Source of the DNA: Streptomyces hyaluromycini
GTDB lineage: Bacteria > Actinomycetota > Actinomycetes > Streptomycetales > Streptomycetaceae
Length of the DNA stretch: 64,000 nucleotides
NCBI RefSeq assembly: GCF_002217755.1
Contig: NZ_BCFL01000016.1
Span: forward strand, 124,001-188,000
Reading direction: 5' to 3'
Shown: positions 18,012 through 27,540 of the stretch, piece by piece
Position numbering within the stretch: the stretch's first letter is position 1
How the letters are laid out: the number at the start of each line of letters is the position of its first letter
Program-made: the position numbers and the translations under genes
The notes under the pieces: generated by a model
Told to the model about the DNA's origin: nothing
The model's database searches: none
The model's input: the letters and a program-made list of their open reading frames with translations, nothing else

Positions 18012-18770
18012 TCAGTCCCGGCTGCCCTGGTCACCCACCAGCGTGCCGATCTTCTCACCCTTGACGGCGCGCGCGATATTGCCCTCCGTCACCAGCTCGA
18101 ACACCAGGATCGGCAGCTTGTTGTCACGGCAGAGCGTGATCGCGGTGGCGTCGGCGACCTTGAGCTCGCGGGTGATGACCTCGCCGTAGCCGAGGGAGTC
18201 GAACTTGACGGCGTCGGGGTTGGTCTTGGGGTCGGAGTCGTAGACCCCGTCCACGCCGTTCTTGCCCATGAGCAGCGCCTCGGCGTCGATCTCCAGGGCG
18301 CGTTGGGCGGCGGTGGTGTCGGTGGAGAAGTACGGCATGCCCATACCGGCGCCGAAGATGACCACGCGGCCCTTCTCCAGGTGGCGCACGGCGCGCAGCG
18401 GGATGTACGGCTCGGCGACCTGTCCCATGGTGATCGCGGTCTGCACCCGGCTGTCGATGCCCTCCTTCTCCAGGAAGTCCTGGAGGGCGAGGCAGTTCAT
18501 GACGGTGCCGAGCATGCCCATGTAGTCGGAGCGGGCCCGGTCCATGCCGCGCTGCTGGAGTTCGGCGCCGCGGAAGAAGTTGCCGCCGCCGATGACGACG
18601 GCGACCTGCGCCCCGTCGCGGACGACGGCCGCGATCTCACGGGCGATCTTGTGCACCACGTCCGGGTCCACGCCCAGGCCCCCGCCACCGGAGAAGGCCT
18701 CTCCGGACAGCTTCAGCAGAAACCGGCCGCGTACTTTGCCGTCGTCGCTCTTCTGGGCCTTGGTGGTCAT
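18012..18770 (-). CDS. pyrH: Uridylate kinase
   Basis: 252 aa. Hexameric bacterial UMP kinase converting UMP to UDP. Key blocks are [30 protein letters not shown] and [17 protein letters not shown] 18770 is preceded by GAGGCGGG. It lies between tsf and frr as usual in actinobacteria. Confidence 0.96.
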   Translation of the reverse strand: MTTKAQKSDDGKVRGRFLLKLSGEAFSGGGGLGVDPDVVHKIAREIAAVVRDGAQVAVVIGGGNFFRGAELQQRGMDRARSDYMGMLGTVMNCLALQDFLEKEGIDSRVQTAITMGQVAEPYIPLRAVRHLEKGRVVIFGAGMGMPYFSTDTTAAQRALEIDAEALLMGKNGVDGVYDSDPKTNPDAVKFDSLGYGEVITRELKVADATAITLCRDNKLPILVFELVTEGNIARAVKGEKIGTLVGDQGSRD

Positions 18771-18815
18771 GGAGATCCCGCCTCTTTCACGTGTTGCACA
18801 TACGCATACGAAGAA

Positions 18816-18864
18816 GGCCATTGCCGGTGGGGTCGCTTTTCGCTGCCCATGCGCGGCAATGGCC
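18816..18864 (-). terminator. Long-loop hairpin between tsf and pyrH
   Basis: Perfect 11-bp arms GGCCATTGCCG (18816-18826) and CGGCAATGGCC (18854-18864) in the 214-nt tsf-pyrH gap. It is probably a partial terminator or processing signal lowering pyrH expression relative to rpsB-tsf. Confidence 0.5.
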
Positions 18865-18984
18865 TCCTCGTCAGATCTGCCGCCGTCCGTCACGTCCCTG
18901 GTTGTGGCGGTGTGTACGGACGACTGCTGTCGACCGACCCTACCGGGATTTCCCCGCGGGTCGCGCGTCGATCGCGGTACGGAC

Positions 18985-19821
18985 TCAGATGCCGACCTTG
19001 ATGCGCGCGAAGCGCTTCAGGGTGACACCGGCCTCGTCCAGAACCTTCTGGACCGACTTCTTGTTGTCGAGCGCGTACGGCTGGCCGAGCAGCGTGGCGT
19101 CCTTGAAGAAGCCGTTCAGACGACCCTCGACGATCTTGGCGATCGCGGCCTCGGGCTTGCCCTCGGCGCGGGTGGTCTCCTCGGCGATCCGGCGCTCGGA
19201 CTCGACGACCTCGGCCGGCACGTCCTCCTTGGCCAGGTACTTCGGCGCGAAGGCGGCGATGTGCTGGGCGACGCCCTTGGCGATCTCGGCGTTCGGCTTG
19301 TCCAGCTCGACGAGGACACCGATCTGCGGCGGCAGGTCGGGCATCGTGCGGTGCATGTAGGCGGTCACGTAGCCGTCGGCGTACTGCGCGAAGCGGTCCA
19401 GGACGATCTTCTCGCCGAGGTTGGCGTTGGCCTCGTCCACGAACGCCTGGACGGTCTTGCCGGGCTCGATCTCGGAGGCGAGCAGCGCCTCCAGGTCGGC
19501 CGGAGCGGTCTTGGCGACGTGCTCGGCGATGGTGTTGGCGACGGCCTGGAACTTGTCACCCTTGGCGACGAAGTCCGTCTCGCACTTCAGCTCGACGAGG
19601 ACGCCGGAGGAGTTGTCGTCGGCGATGATCGAGACCACGGCGCCGTTCTCGGCGGAGCGGCCCTCGCGCTTGGCGACGCCCTTCTGGCCCTTGATGCGGA
19701 GCGCCTCGACAGCCTTGTCGACGTCGCCCTCGGCCTCGTCCAGGGCCTTCTTGCAGTCCATCATGCCGGCGCCGGTGAGCTCGCGGAGCTTCTTGACGTC
19801 AGCGGCGGTGTAGTTCGCCAT
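18985..19821 (-). CDS. tsf: Translation elongation factor Ts
   Basis: 278 aa. Guanine-nucleotide exchange factor for EF-Tu. The N-terminal UBA-like domain ([27 protein letters not shown]) carries the classic EF-Ts signature, followed by the CETDFVAKG core. Length is normal for Streptomyces. Second gene of the rpsB-tsf pair. Confidence 0.97.
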   Translation of the reverse strand: MANYTAADVKKLRELTGAGMMDCKKALDEAEGDVDKAVEALRIKGQKGVAKREGRSAENGAVVSIIADDNSSGVLVELKCETDFVAKGDKFQAVANTIAEHVAKTAPADLEALLASEIEPGKTVQAFVDEANANLGEKIVLDRFAQYADGYVTAYMHRTMPDLPPQIGVLVELDKPNAEIAKGVAQHIAAFAPKYLAKEDVPAEVVESERRIAEETTRAEGKPEAAIAKIVEGRLNGFFKDATLLGQPYALDNKKSVQKVLDEAGVTLKRFARIKVGI

Positions 19822-19955
19822 GAGTCTGTAAGTCTTTCTCGAAGTCTGGAAGATCGAAGATCTGCGCGTCTGCGATCCACATGAATTCCATGGATTCCAT
19901 GTGCGGATTCCACCTGCAGGGGTGGATCGCGGACCGTTGGCTGACCTACGGATGA

Positions 19956-19992
19956 ACGGTGGGGGCGGAGTTCATGCCGCCGCCCCCACCGT
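19956..19992 (-). terminator. Attenuator/terminator between rpsB and tsf
   Basis: An 11-bp stem GGTGGGGGCGG / CCGCCCCCACC, extended by two more pairs, begins 20 nt after the rpsB stop. Sited between two cotranscribed genes, it probably terminates only part of transcription. Confidence 0.65.
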
Positions 19993-20011
19993 CAACGCTT
20001 CAGCAGAGGGG

Positions 20012-20974
20012 TCAGGCCTGCTCGGCGTCCGCGGCCGGAGCCTCGACAACAGCCTCGGCGGCAGCCGGAGCCTCGACAACAGCCTCGGCGGCAGCCGGAG
20101 CCTCGACAGCGGCCTCGGCGGCAGCCGGAGCCTCGGCCTGCTCGGCGTCGGCGACCTTCTCGGTCTCGGCGGAGGTCTGGACCTCGGCGTCGTCCGCCTT
20201 CTTCTCGCCCTCAAGCAGGTCGCGCTCCCACTCGGCGAGCGGCTCGCCGGCGGCCTTCTCGCCCTTGTCGCCGGTGGCGACACGGGAACGGGAGATGAGG
20301 CCCTCGGCGACCGCGTCGGCGATCACGCGGGTGAGCAGGGTGACGGAGCGGATCGCGTCGTCGTTGCCCGGGATCTTGTAGTCGACCTCGTCGGGGTCGC
20401 AGTTGGTGTCGAGGATCGCGACGACCGGGATGTTGAGCTTCCGGGCCTCACCGACCGCGATGTGCTCCTTCTTGGTGTCCACGATCCAGACGGCGCTGGG
20501 GACCTTGGACATCTCGCGGATACCACCGAGGGTCTTCTCCAGCTTGGCCTTCTCGCGCGAGAGCACGAGAAGCTCCTTCTTGGTCAGACCCGACGCGGCG
20601 ACGTCCTCGAAGTCGATCTGCTCAAGCTCCTTGAGGCGCTGCAGACGCTTGTAGACGGTCGAGAAGTTGGTGAGCATGCCGCCCAGCCAGCGCTGGTTGA
20701 CGAAGGGCATGCCGACGCGGGTGGCCTGCTCGGCGATGGCCTCCTGCGCCTGCTTCTTCGTACCGACGAACATGACCGTGCCGCCGTGGGCGACGGTCTC
20801 CTTGACGAACTCGTAGGCGCGGTCGATGTACGACAGCGACTGGAGCAGGTCGATGATGTAGATGCCGTTGCGCTCGGTGAAGATGAAGCGCTTCATCTTC
20901 GGGTTCCAGCGACGGGTCTGGTGACCGAAGTGGACGCCGCTCTCCAGCAGCTCCCGCATCGTGACGACGGCCAT
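20012..20974 (-). CDS. rpsB: 30S ribosomal protein S2
   Basis: 320 aa; the S2 core takes about the first 250 residues ([41 protein letters not shown]). The remaining 70 residues are an Ala/Glu/Val-rich tail built from a 10-residue EAPAAAEA(V/A)V repeat, a known Streptomyces trait but variable in copy number. ATG 20974. It is divergent from the LytM-like gene, with a 246-bp gap holding the operon promoter. Confidence 0.96.
   Translation of the reverse strand: MAVVTMRELLESGVHFGHQTRRWNPKMKRFIFTERNGIYIIDLLQSLSYIDRAYEFVKETVAHGGTVMFVGTKKQAQEAIAEQATRVGMPFVNQRWLGGMLTNFSTVYKRLQRLKELEQIDFEDVAASGLTKKELLVLSREKAKLEKTLGGIREMSKVPSAVWIVDTKKEHIAVGEARKLNIPVVAILDTNCDPDEVDYKIPGNDDAIRSVTLLTRVIADAVAEGLISRSRVATGDKGEKAAGEPLAEWERDLLEGEKKADDAEVQTSAETEKVADAEQAEAPAAAEAAVEAPAAAEAVVEAPAAAEAVVEAPAADAEQA
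20037..20126 (-). repeat. 30-bp tandem repeats in the rpsB tail
   Basis: Three near-identical 30-bp units starting GAGCCTCGACA at 20037, 20067 and 20097 encode the [10 protein letters not shown] tail of S2. Confidence 0.85.
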
Positions 20975-21072
20975 GGCCGTACTCCTTGGTGTTCTCGGTT
21001 GTGCCGCGGATGCCGGACGGCTCCCGCGCCTGACGCCCGTGTGCGCTGTGCCGCGAAGGACCGAGAAGCGCT

Positions 21073-21099
21073 GACACCTGCTTTTGATGGCCAGGTGTC
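21073..21099 (-). promoter_or_regulatory. Hairpin in the rpsB leader
   Basis: Perfect 8-bp inverted repeat GACACCTG / CAGGTGTC with an 11-nt loop, 99-125 nt upstream of the rpsB start. It could be a leader-RNA structure for S2 autoregulation or an operator. Inference only. Confidence 0.35.
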
Positions 21100-21220
21100 G
21101 GGGCGTGCGAAGTCGACCCGGTGACCCGGATCGCCAACAGAAGTGTACGGGACCGGCGGGGTACCGGGTGACGCCACTGTCCACAACTCGGGAGTAATCC
21201 ACAGGTACCGGCCATGATCG

Positions 21221-21829
21221 GTGGGACTGCGGGACGGTTTGACCATGTTGGTCATGCGACGCGCGATGCGATGGATGGGGGCGGCGACGGCGTTGCCGCT
21301 GGCTTTGGGAGCGACTGCGGCCCGGGCCTGGGTCGCGGCGGACGGCCCGCCGCCCCCTGCCGGGCCGCCTGTGCCGGCGATCGCTCACGCCTGGCCGGTG
21401 GGGGTACGCCCGCCGGTCCTGCGCGGCTGGGAACCGCCGGCGACGGTGTACGGCCCCGGGCACCGGGGGGTCGATCTGGGCGCGGCGCCCGGAGAGCCGG
21501 TACGGGCGGTGGCGGCGGGCCGGGTCTCCTACGCGGGGCCGGTGGCGGGGAGGGGCGTGGTGTCGGTGCAACTGACGGGCACGGATCTCCGTACGACGTA
21601 CGAGCCGGTGACGGCGACGGTGGGGAAGGGGCAGGTGGTGGCGGCGGGGGAGGTAGTGGGCAGGGTGGAGCCGGGGGGCGCGCACTGCGGTGCTCGTTCA
21701 TGTGTGCACTGGGGACTGCTCAGGGGGGACGTGTACGTGGACCCGTTGCTGCTGTTGCCGCCATGGCTGCTGGACGGAGGGCCGCCGAGACTGTTGCCGG
21801 TGTTGGGGGTTCCGCTGCCGGAGGGGTGA
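21221..21829 (+). CDS. Secreted LytM/M23-like protein lacking catalytic histidines
   Basis: 202 aa. A signal-like N-terminus ([25 protein letters not shown]) precedes a LytM fold. [14 protein letters not shown] keeps the zinc-ligand His and Asp, and SCVHWGL keeps the third ligand. The usual YAHL reads YEPV, and the first His of HxH is Cys-Val-His, so both catalytic histidines appear absent. That suggests a non-hydrolytic regulator or binder, as for EnvC/NlpD. The start is GTG 21221; ATG 21245 is also possible. Divergent from rpsB. Confidence 0.8.
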   Translation: MGLRDGLTMLVMRRAMRWMGAATALPLALGATAARAWVAADGPPPPAGPPVPAIAHAWPVGVRPPVLRGWEPPATVYGPGHRGVDLGAAPGEPVRAVAAGRVSYAGPVAGRGVVSVQLTGTDLRTTYEPVTATVGKGQVVAAGEVVGRVEPGGAHCGARSCVHWGLLRGDVYVDPLLLLPPWLLDGGPPRLLPVLGVPLPEG

Positions 21830-21863
21830 TTGCGGAGGGTTGCGCGGCCGCCGGCCGGTGGGG

Positions 21864-22030
21864 GTTGCTCGCGCCCACGCGGCGGAGCCGCAAATCAGAT
21901 ACAGCCCCGCGCCCCTTACGGGGCGCTGCCCAGCCGCTCCTCTCACAGCTACCCAGCTGCGGGCAGGCGTGCCGCAGGGCGGCACGGGTGGGCGCAGCGG
22001 CACCCGGCCAGCGCCGGTAAGCGCCCCCAC
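21864..22030. repeat. Dispersed intergenic repeat, both modules, between convergent genes
   Basis: Module A (CTCGCGCCCACGCGGCGGAG...GCGCCCCTTACGGGGCGCT) is followed by module B (CGGGCAGGCGTGCCGC...GGCGGCACGGGTGGGCGC). It fills the 224-bp gap between the LytM-like gene (+) and the TetR gene (-). The GCGCCCC/GGGGCGC hairpin can terminate from both sides. Confidence 0.8.
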
Positions 22031-22053
22031 CCCGACCCCAGCCCCCGCCTACC

Positions 22054-22644
22054 TCAGCCCCGCACACCCCGCAGCGCCATCGCCACGGCCGCCTCAGTGA
22101 TCACCACCGGGTCCTCCGCCGCCCCCAGCTCGATCCGCCGGACCGCGGCATCCACAACTCCCTGCACCAGCATCGCCGCAAGCCGGGGCTGCCCATGCCC
22201 CAGCTCTCCCAGCGCCTCCACGATCATCGCGACCAGCCCGCCGTGCGCGGCCCGGATCTTCTCCCGCGCCCCCGCGTCCAGCTCGCTCGCCGAGATCGCG
22301 ACCACCGCGCGGTGCCGCCGGTCCCCGACCAGGGCCAGCTGCTGCCGCACATACGCCTCGACCTTGCCCTCGGCGGAACCCGCCCGCTCCATCGCCGCCT
22401 CGACCTCCGCCGCCCACACGGGGAAGTCGACCTCGCAGAGCTCCTCGACCACGGCGGCGCGGGACCGGAAGTACTCGTACACGGACGACCGGGCCAGCCC
22501 CGTGCGCTCGGCGAGCGCGGGGAAGGTCAGCGCCTCCGTCCCGCCCTCGGACAGGAGGGACCGCGCCGCGTCCAGCAGGGCGGCTCGCTGCATCGACCGG
22601 TGCTCGGCCACGGAGGCCGCTCGAATCCTTGGCACGTCAACCAC
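22054..22644 (-). CDS. TetR family transcriptional regulator
   Basis: About 196 aa from GTG 22644 (VVDVPRIRAAS); GTG 22635 is an alternative. The N-terminal HTH is FPALAERTGLARSSVYEYF within a TetR_N domain, and the C-terminal half is a helical ligand pocket of no recognised subgroup. It lies just downstream of whiG in the same direction. Target and ligand unknown. Confidence 0.88.
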   Translation of the reverse strand: MVDVPRIRAASVAEHRSMQRAALLDAARSLLSEGGTEALTFPALAERTGLARSSVYEYFRSRAAVVEELCEVDFPVWAAEVEAAMERAGSAEGKVEAYVRQQLALVGDRRHRAVVAISASELDAGAREKIRAAHGGLVAMIVEALGELGHGQPRLAAMLVQGVVDAAVRRIELGAAEDPVVITEAAVAMALRGVRG

Positions 22645-22739
22645 TTTACGGACGCGTCGGCCCGGACGGGAGACAGCGCGACCGGGACGCGGCCCGCCCG
22701 GCCGCCGACGACGGCCGAAAACCCCCGCCGGCCTCGTGC

Positions 22740-23582
22740 TCAACGGCCGAAACTCGCCAGCTTCGCCCGCAGCTGCAGCACCGACTTGGTGTGGATCTGG
22801 CTCACCCGGCTCTCGGTGACTCCGAGCACGTTCCCGATCTCGGCGAGTGTGAGCCCCTCGTAGTAGTAGAGGGTCACCACCGTCTTCTCCCGCTCCGGCA
22901 GCGTGTTGATCGCCCGCGCCAGGAACCGCCGCAGCTCCCGGTCCTCGGCCACCTCCACGGGGTTGTCCGCGGCGGTGTCCTCCAGCGTGTCCATCACGCT
23001 CAGCCCGTCGCCGCCCTCGCCCCCGACGTGCAGCAGCTCCTCCAGCGCCACCACGTTGGCCAGCGACAGCTGGCTGAAGACGGCGTGGAGTTCGTCCACC
23101 TCGATGCCCAGTTCGGCGGCCACCTCTCCCTCCGAGGGCGTTCGCCGCAGCCGCGCCTCCAGCGTGGCGTAGGCCCGCTCGACGTTCCGTGCCTTCTGCC
23201 GGACCGAGCGCGGGATCCAGTCCAGCGCCCGCAGCTCGTCGATCATCGCGCCCCGGATCCGGGTGATCGCGTACGTCTCGAACTTGATCTCGCGGTCGAC
23301 GTCGAACTTCTCGATCGCGTCGATGAGCCCGAACACTCCGGAGGAGACGAAGTCGGCCTGCTCCACGTTGGGCGGCAGACCCACGCTCACTCGCCCGGCC
23401 ACGTACTTGACCAGTGGCGAGTAGTGCAGGATCAGCTGTTCCCGCAGCCGGTCGTCCCCCGTCGCCTTGTACGACCGCCACAGCTCGTCGAGCGTCGAGG
23501 GAGCGGGCGGCCGCACGCTGCCACCGTCACGGGCGGCTGGGGGGATCGCCGCCCGGTCGGACCCGGAGGTGTGCTGGGGCAT
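22740..23582 (-). CDS. whiG: RNA polymerase sigma factor WhiG
   Basis: 280 aa FliA-type sigma factor that commits aerial hyphae to sporulation. Region 2 has [18 protein letters not shown] and [13 protein letters not shown]; region 4 has the [23 protein letters not shown] 23582 is preceded by a leader with 10-bp tandem repeats. In other Streptomyces its activity is held by anti-sigma RsiG with c-di-GMP, neither of which is encoded here. Confidence 0.96.
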   Translation of the reverse strand: MPQHTSGSDRAAIPPAARDGGSVRPPAPSTLDELWRSYKATGDDRLREQLILHYSPLVKYVAGRVSVGLPPNVEQADFVSSGVFGLIDAIEKFDVDREIKFETYAITRIRGAMIDELRALDWIPRSVRQKARNVERAYATLEARLRRTPSEGEVAAELGIEVDELHAVFSQLSLANVVALEELLHVGGEGGDGLSVMDTLEDTAADNPVEVAEDRELRRFLARAINTLPEREKTVVTLYYYEGLTLAEIGNVLGVTESRVSQIHTKSVLQLRAKLASFGR

Positions 23583-23904
23583 TCGTCGCCTTGTGCCGTT
23601 CTGCCGTGAAGTGCCAGGAAGTGCCGTGATGTGCCGTGAACTGGGGTGGGCAGTGAATGAAAGCGATGGTTGGGCTCAGTGTCTTTCTCGTGCCGGTTGG
23701 CACGTTCTGCGCCAAGCCTTTCGTGAGCGTAGCGTGACTGAGGAGTCGCGGTGCGCGAACAGCGAGGCTCCACCCCTGCGCGAACCCCCTGTACGGCGCG
23801 CCCCACCGCGCTCGGCGCGTCGCTCTGCGTGATCGACCGGAAGTGTCAACTCCGGGAATTCCCAAGGGCGTCGGGGGTTCCCCCGGACGGCCGAACACGC
23901 TCGG
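23583..23904 (-). promoter_or_regulatory. whiG upstream region with 10-bp tandem repeats
   Basis: This 322-nt gap between dprA and whiG must hold the whiG promoter. At 23595-23642 it contains a phased 10-bp repeat, GCCGTGAAGT/GCCAGGAAGT/GCCGTGATGT/GCCGTGAACT plus a truncated fifth unit, within 60 nt of the start codon. No gene was found in the rest. Confidence 0.6.
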
Positions 23905-25050
23905 TCAGCACCGGCTCCGACCGGCCCGGACCGAGATCATCGCCTGGCGTGTCAACTTCCAGCCGTCGCCGTGTCGTTCGACGTAACCAAGTGCTCGGAG
24001 TTCGTACAGTCTCGCGACGGCCTCGTCCTCGGACGTCTGCGCGCCGCGTGCCACCTCTTCGGGTGAGGCCGGCCGGTTCCCGGGCAGGGCGGCCAGGACC
24101 TGCCGGGCGGCGGGTTCCAGCAGGTCACGCGGGAGGACGGGGCCGCGTCTGGCCGGGGCCAGCTCGCCCATGTCGCCCACGAGTTCGACGACCTCCGCGG
24201 CGTCGGTGACCAGCGCGGCCTCCCCGCGGAGCAGCTCGTGCACCCCGGCCGAGAGGCCGCTGGTGGCCGGTCCGGGCACGCCCATGGTGAACCGGCCGAG
24301 CCGCTGCGCCGCCCGCGCGGTGACCAGCGAGCCGCTGCGATGGGCGGCCTCCACGACGACGGTGCCCCTGGTGAGCGCCGCGATGACCCGGTTGCGGAGC
24401 ACGAACCTGCTCGGTGTGGGGTGCTCGCCGGGCGGCAACTCCCCCACCACCAGTCCCTGTTCGGCGATCCTGTTGATCAACTCGGTGTGGCCTGTGGGGT
24501 AGGGCCGGTCGACCCCGCAGGCCAGCACGGCGACGGTGGCCCCGCCGGCGCCGAGGGCTCCGCGGTGGGCGGCGCCGTCGACGCCGTAGGCGCCGCCGGA
24601 CACCACCACCCAGCCGCGCTCGGCGAGCCCCGCGGCGAGGACGGCCGCCATGTGGGCGCCGTACTCGGTGCAGGCCCTGGCCCCGACGACGGCGACGGCC
24701 CGCAGCGCCCACATCCGCAGACTGGGCAGGCCGCGCACCCACAGGCCGAGCGGGCGGGCGTCGCCGAGGTCGTCGAGCTGGCTGGGCCACTCCGCGTCGC
24801 CGGGGCACACGAACCGCGCGCCCGCCTCCCGCGCGACCGCGAGGTCGGCCCGGGGGTCGCTCTGCTGCGCCCGGGCCAGCAGCCCCGCCCAGCGCTTGCC
24901 GCCGACGCCCGGCAGGGCCTGCCCGCCTGCTCGCAGCCGGCCGGCCACCTCGTGCACGCCCCGCTCCCGCACCCACCGCCCGGCGGTCTCGTCGCCGGGC
25001 TCGACGACCCGGGCCAGGAAGACCCGGGCGAGCAGTTCGGCGTCGCTCAT
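23905..25050 (-). CDS. dprA: DNA-processing protein DprA/Smf
   Basis: 381 aa. Rossmann-like DprA core: VAVVGARACTEYGAHMAA and VVSGGAYGVDGAAHRGAL, then PYPTGHTELINRIAEQG and RNRVIAALTRGTVVVEA. A C-terminal winged-helix-like segment follows (about 320-375). It loads RecA on incoming single-stranded DNA. ATG 25050 overlaps the comM stop by four bases (ATGA), so the pair is coupled. Its role in a non-transforming Streptomyces is unclear. Confidence 0.93.
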   Translation of the reverse strand: MSDAELLARVFLARVVEPGDETAGRWVRERGVHEVAGRLRAGGQALPGVGGKRWAGLLARAQQSDPRADLAVAREAGARFVCPGDAEWPSQLDDLGDARPLGLWVRGLPSLRMWALRAVAVVGARACTEYGAHMAAVLAAGLAERGWVVVSGGAYGVDGAAHRGALGAGGATVAVLACGVDRPYPTGHTELINRIAEQGLVVGELPPGEHPTPSRFVLRNRVIAALTRGTVVVEAAHRSGSLVTARAAQRLGRFTMGVPGPATSGLSAGVHELLRGEAALVTDAAEVVELVGDMGELAPARRGPVLPRDLLEPAARQVLAALPGNRPASPEEVARGAQTSEDEAVARLYELRALGYVERHGDGWKLTRQAMISVRAGRSRC

Positions 25051-26657
25051 GTGGCGATCCCTTCCAGGACCGCGCCGCGCCGGACGCCGGTGCGCAGCTC
25101 CAGGGCCAGGTTGACGTCGTTGGCCGAGGGCCGGTCGTGGCCCGCCAGGTCGGCCAGGGTCCAGGCGACCCGGAGCACCCGGTCCAGGCCGCGGGCGGTG
25201 AGCAGGCCCCGGTCGAGGTCCAGCTCGGCCTTGGCGAGCGCGCCCGGCCGGACGTGCCAGCGGGTGCGGAGCTCGTGGCCGGGGACCTCGCTGTTGGTGC
25301 GCCAGGGCAGCCCGTCGTAGCGGTGGGCGGCCCGCTCCCGGGCCGTGCGCACCCGGTCGGCCACGGCGGCGGAGGGCTCGGCACCGGTGTGGAGCCGCAG
25401 CAGCTCCTCCCTGGCCACCGGTTCGACGGTCACCCTGAGGTCCACGCGGTCCATCAGGGGGCCGGAGAGCCGGGCCCGGTACCGCTTGATCGAGGAGGGC
25501 CGGCACTCGCAGACGTCGCCGGGGGTGCCGTGCCGGCCGCAGGGGCAGGGGTTGGCGGCCAGGACCATGAGGAACTTCGCGGGCATCCGCAGTATCCCGG
25601 CGGCCCGGGCGATGACGACGTGGCCCGACTCCAGGGGCTGGCGCAGGGCGTCCAGGACGCTGCTGTGGAACTCGGCGGCCTCGTCCAAAAAGAGCACGCC
25701 ATGGTGAGCGAGGGACACCGCTCCGGGGCGTGGCAGGCCGGTTCCGCCGCCGACCAGGGAGGCCATGGTGGCCGAGTGGTGCGGGGAGCAGTAGGGCGGT
25801 TTGTCGACCAGGGGGTGGCCGGGTGGCAGCATGCCGGCGACCGAGTGGACTGCGGTGACCTCCAGGGACTCCTGCCGGCCCAGTTCGGGCAGCAGCCCCG
25901 GCAGCCGCTCGGCCAGCATGGTCTTGCCGGCGCCGGGCGGGCCCTTGAAGAAGACGTGATGGCGTCCGGCCGCGGCCACCTCCAGGGCGGCCCGGGCCAC
26001 GTGCTGCCCGGCGACGTCCGCGAGGTCGGGTGCGTGGTCGCCGGTGACCATACCGGTGCCGAGTCCCATGCCGGGGAGGGCGAGCCCGGCGAGGAAGGGG
26101 TCCGGGCGGATCTCGCCGGGGACGGGCTCCTCGTCGGGCACCGGTTCGTCGGTGAGCACCGCGATCAGCTGGCGCAGACTGCGGACGCCGAGGACGGACA
26201 CCCCCGGCACCAGGGAGGCCTCCGGCACCGCGCTCTCCGGCACCACCACCTGCTCGTACCCGGCGTCGGCGGCGGCCAGCACGGCGGGCAGGATGCCCCG
26301 GACCGGCCGGACCCTGCCGTCCAGGCCCAGCTCGCCGATCATCACGATCTCGGCGAGCACCCGGGGATCGATCCGCTCGGCCGCCCCGAGCACAGCCGCG
26401 GCGACCGCGAGATCGAAGCCGCTGCCGCTCTTCGGCACGGACGCCGGGCTCAGCCCGACGGTGAGCTTCTTCGAGGGCCAGGAGGCGCCGGAGTTCACCA
26501 CCGCCGCCCGGACCCGGTCCCGGCTCTCCGTCAGGCTCTTGTCCGGCAGCCCCACCAGTGTGAAGGCCGCCACCCCGGGCTCCAGGTCGGCCTGGACCTC
26601 GACCACCACGCCCTCGACGCCCACCAGCGCCACCGAGCAGGTTCGCGCGAACCCCAT
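25047..26657 (-). CDS. comM: ComM/YifB family Mg-chelatase-like AAA+ helicase
   Basis: 536 aa. An N-terminal Lon/ribosomal S5-like domain (MGFARTCSVALVGVEG to about 170) precedes an AAA+ domain with Walker A GPPGAGKTML and Walker B VLFLDEAAEF. A zinc-type CPCGRHGTPGDVCEC loop and a C-terminal lid follow. ComM is a branch-migration helicase in recombination of transforming DNA. It starts one base after the YraN gene and overlaps dprA: a yraN-comM-dprA operon. Confidence 0.93.
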   Translation of the reverse strand: MGFARTCSVALVGVEGVVVEVQADLEPGVAAFTLVGLPDKSLTESRDRVRAAVVNSGASWPSKKLTVGLSPASVPKSGSGFDLAVAAAVLGAAERIDPRVLAEIVMIGELGLDGRVRPVRGILPAVLAAADAGYEQVVVPESAVPEASLVPGVSVLGVRSLRQLIAVLTDEPVPDEEPVPGEIRPDPFLAGLALPGMGLGTGMVTGDHAPDLADVAGQHVARAALEVAAAGRHHVFFKGPPGAGKTMLAERLPGLLPELGRQESLEVTAVHSVAGMLPPGHPLVDKPPYCSPHHSATMASLVGGGTGLPRPGAVSLAHHGVLFLDEAAEFHSSVLDALRQPLESGHVVIARAAGILRMPAKFLMVLAANPCPCGRHGTPGDVCECRPSSIKRYRARLSGPLMDRVDLRVTVEPVAREELLRLHTGAEPSAAVADRVRTARERAAHRYDGLPWRTNSEVPGHELRTRWHVRPGALAKAELDLDRGLLTARGLDRVLRVAWTLADLAGHDRPSANDVNLALELRTGVRRGAVLEGIAT

Positions 26658-26658
26658 C

Positions 26659-27045
26659 TCACGCCACCCCCCGGGCGTGCTCGACCACGGGCGCCCCGCG
26701 CTGCGGCAGGAGCACGCCGACCACGTCGATGCGGACGCCGCCCGGCGGTGCCCCTCCGTGTGCGTGGATCCAGTGTTCGGCGAGGCCGCGCAGGCGCTGC
26801 GCCTTCTCCGGGGAGACCGCGGCCATGGGGTGCTCGAAGACACCCGCCCGCCGGGTCTTCACCTCGCAGACGACCAGGACGTCCCCGTCCCGCGCCACGA
26901 TGTCGATCTCGCCCGTCCTGCCGCAGCGCCAGTTGCGCTCCAGGACCGTCAGACCGGCCTCGGCCAGCCGCCGCGCGGCCAGCGTCTCGCCGTACCTGCC
27001 GAGTGCACTGCGTGCCCGATTCGTGCGTGCCTGATTCGTGTTCAT
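26659..27045 (-). CDS. UPF0102 (YraN) family nuclease-fold protein
   Basis: 128 aa from ATG 27045, with GGAGGTGG seven bases upstream. It has the Holliday-junction-resolvase-like core [21 protein letters not shown] and CEVKTRR, containing the E-x-D...E-x-K nuclease residues. No firm biochemical role is known for the family. First gene of the yraN-comM-dprA set, which points to DNA processing. Confidence 0.92.
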   Translation of the reverse strand: MNTNQARTNRARSALGRYGETLAARRLAEAGLTVLERNWRCGRTGEIDIVARDGDVLVVCEVKTRRAGVFEHPMAAVSPEKAQRLRGLAEHWIHAHGGAPPGGVRIDVVGVLLPQRGAPVVEHARGVA

Positions 27046-27175
27046 GTCGGCACCACCTCCGGCGCCAACCGTCACGCATTCCCCGCCAAGTAGTTGATCT
27101 TGGTGAGTTACTCAGCGGTTGTGGACAACCCCGTCACCCACACGAGCGACCACACCGGCGACCACGCCCCAGGGC

Positions 27176-27484
27176 TCAGCCGCCCGGAAGTTCCAGGTCG
27201 GTCTTGTTCAACTCCTCGATGTTCACGTCCTTGAACGTGAGGACACGGACCTGCTTCACGAAACGGGCCGGCCGGTACATGTCCCAGACCCAGGCATCCG
27301 CCATCGACACCTCGAAGAACACCTCGCCCTGGACCGAGTGCACCTGCATCTCGTAGTCGTTGGTGAGGTAGAAGCGCCGCTCGGTCTCGATCACGTATTT
27401 GAACAGACCGACGACATCGCGGTACTCCCGGTAGAGCTTCAGCTCCATCTCGGTCTCGTACTTTTCGAGGTCCTCGGCGCTCAT
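27176..27484 (-). CDS. DUF2469 family protein
   Basis: 102 aa, strongly conserved in actinobacteria as a stand-alone small protein (MSAEDLEKYETEMELKLYRE...VQGEVFFEVSMADAWVWDMY). No signal peptide, membrane segment or catalytic motif is visible. It sits between the Nudix gene and yraN, in the conserved signal-peptidase to yraN neighbourhood. Function unknown. Confidence 0.92.
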   Translation of the reverse strand: MSAEDLEKYETEMELKLYREYRDVVGLFKYVIETERRFYLTNDYEMQVHSVQGEVFFEVSMADAWVWDMYRPARFVKQVRVLTFKDVNIEELNKTDLELPGG

Positions 27485-27540
27485 GGCATGTTCCCCTTCA
27501 GCCGTGCGATCCCACCATTGTGCGCCAGTCCCGCGCGCCC

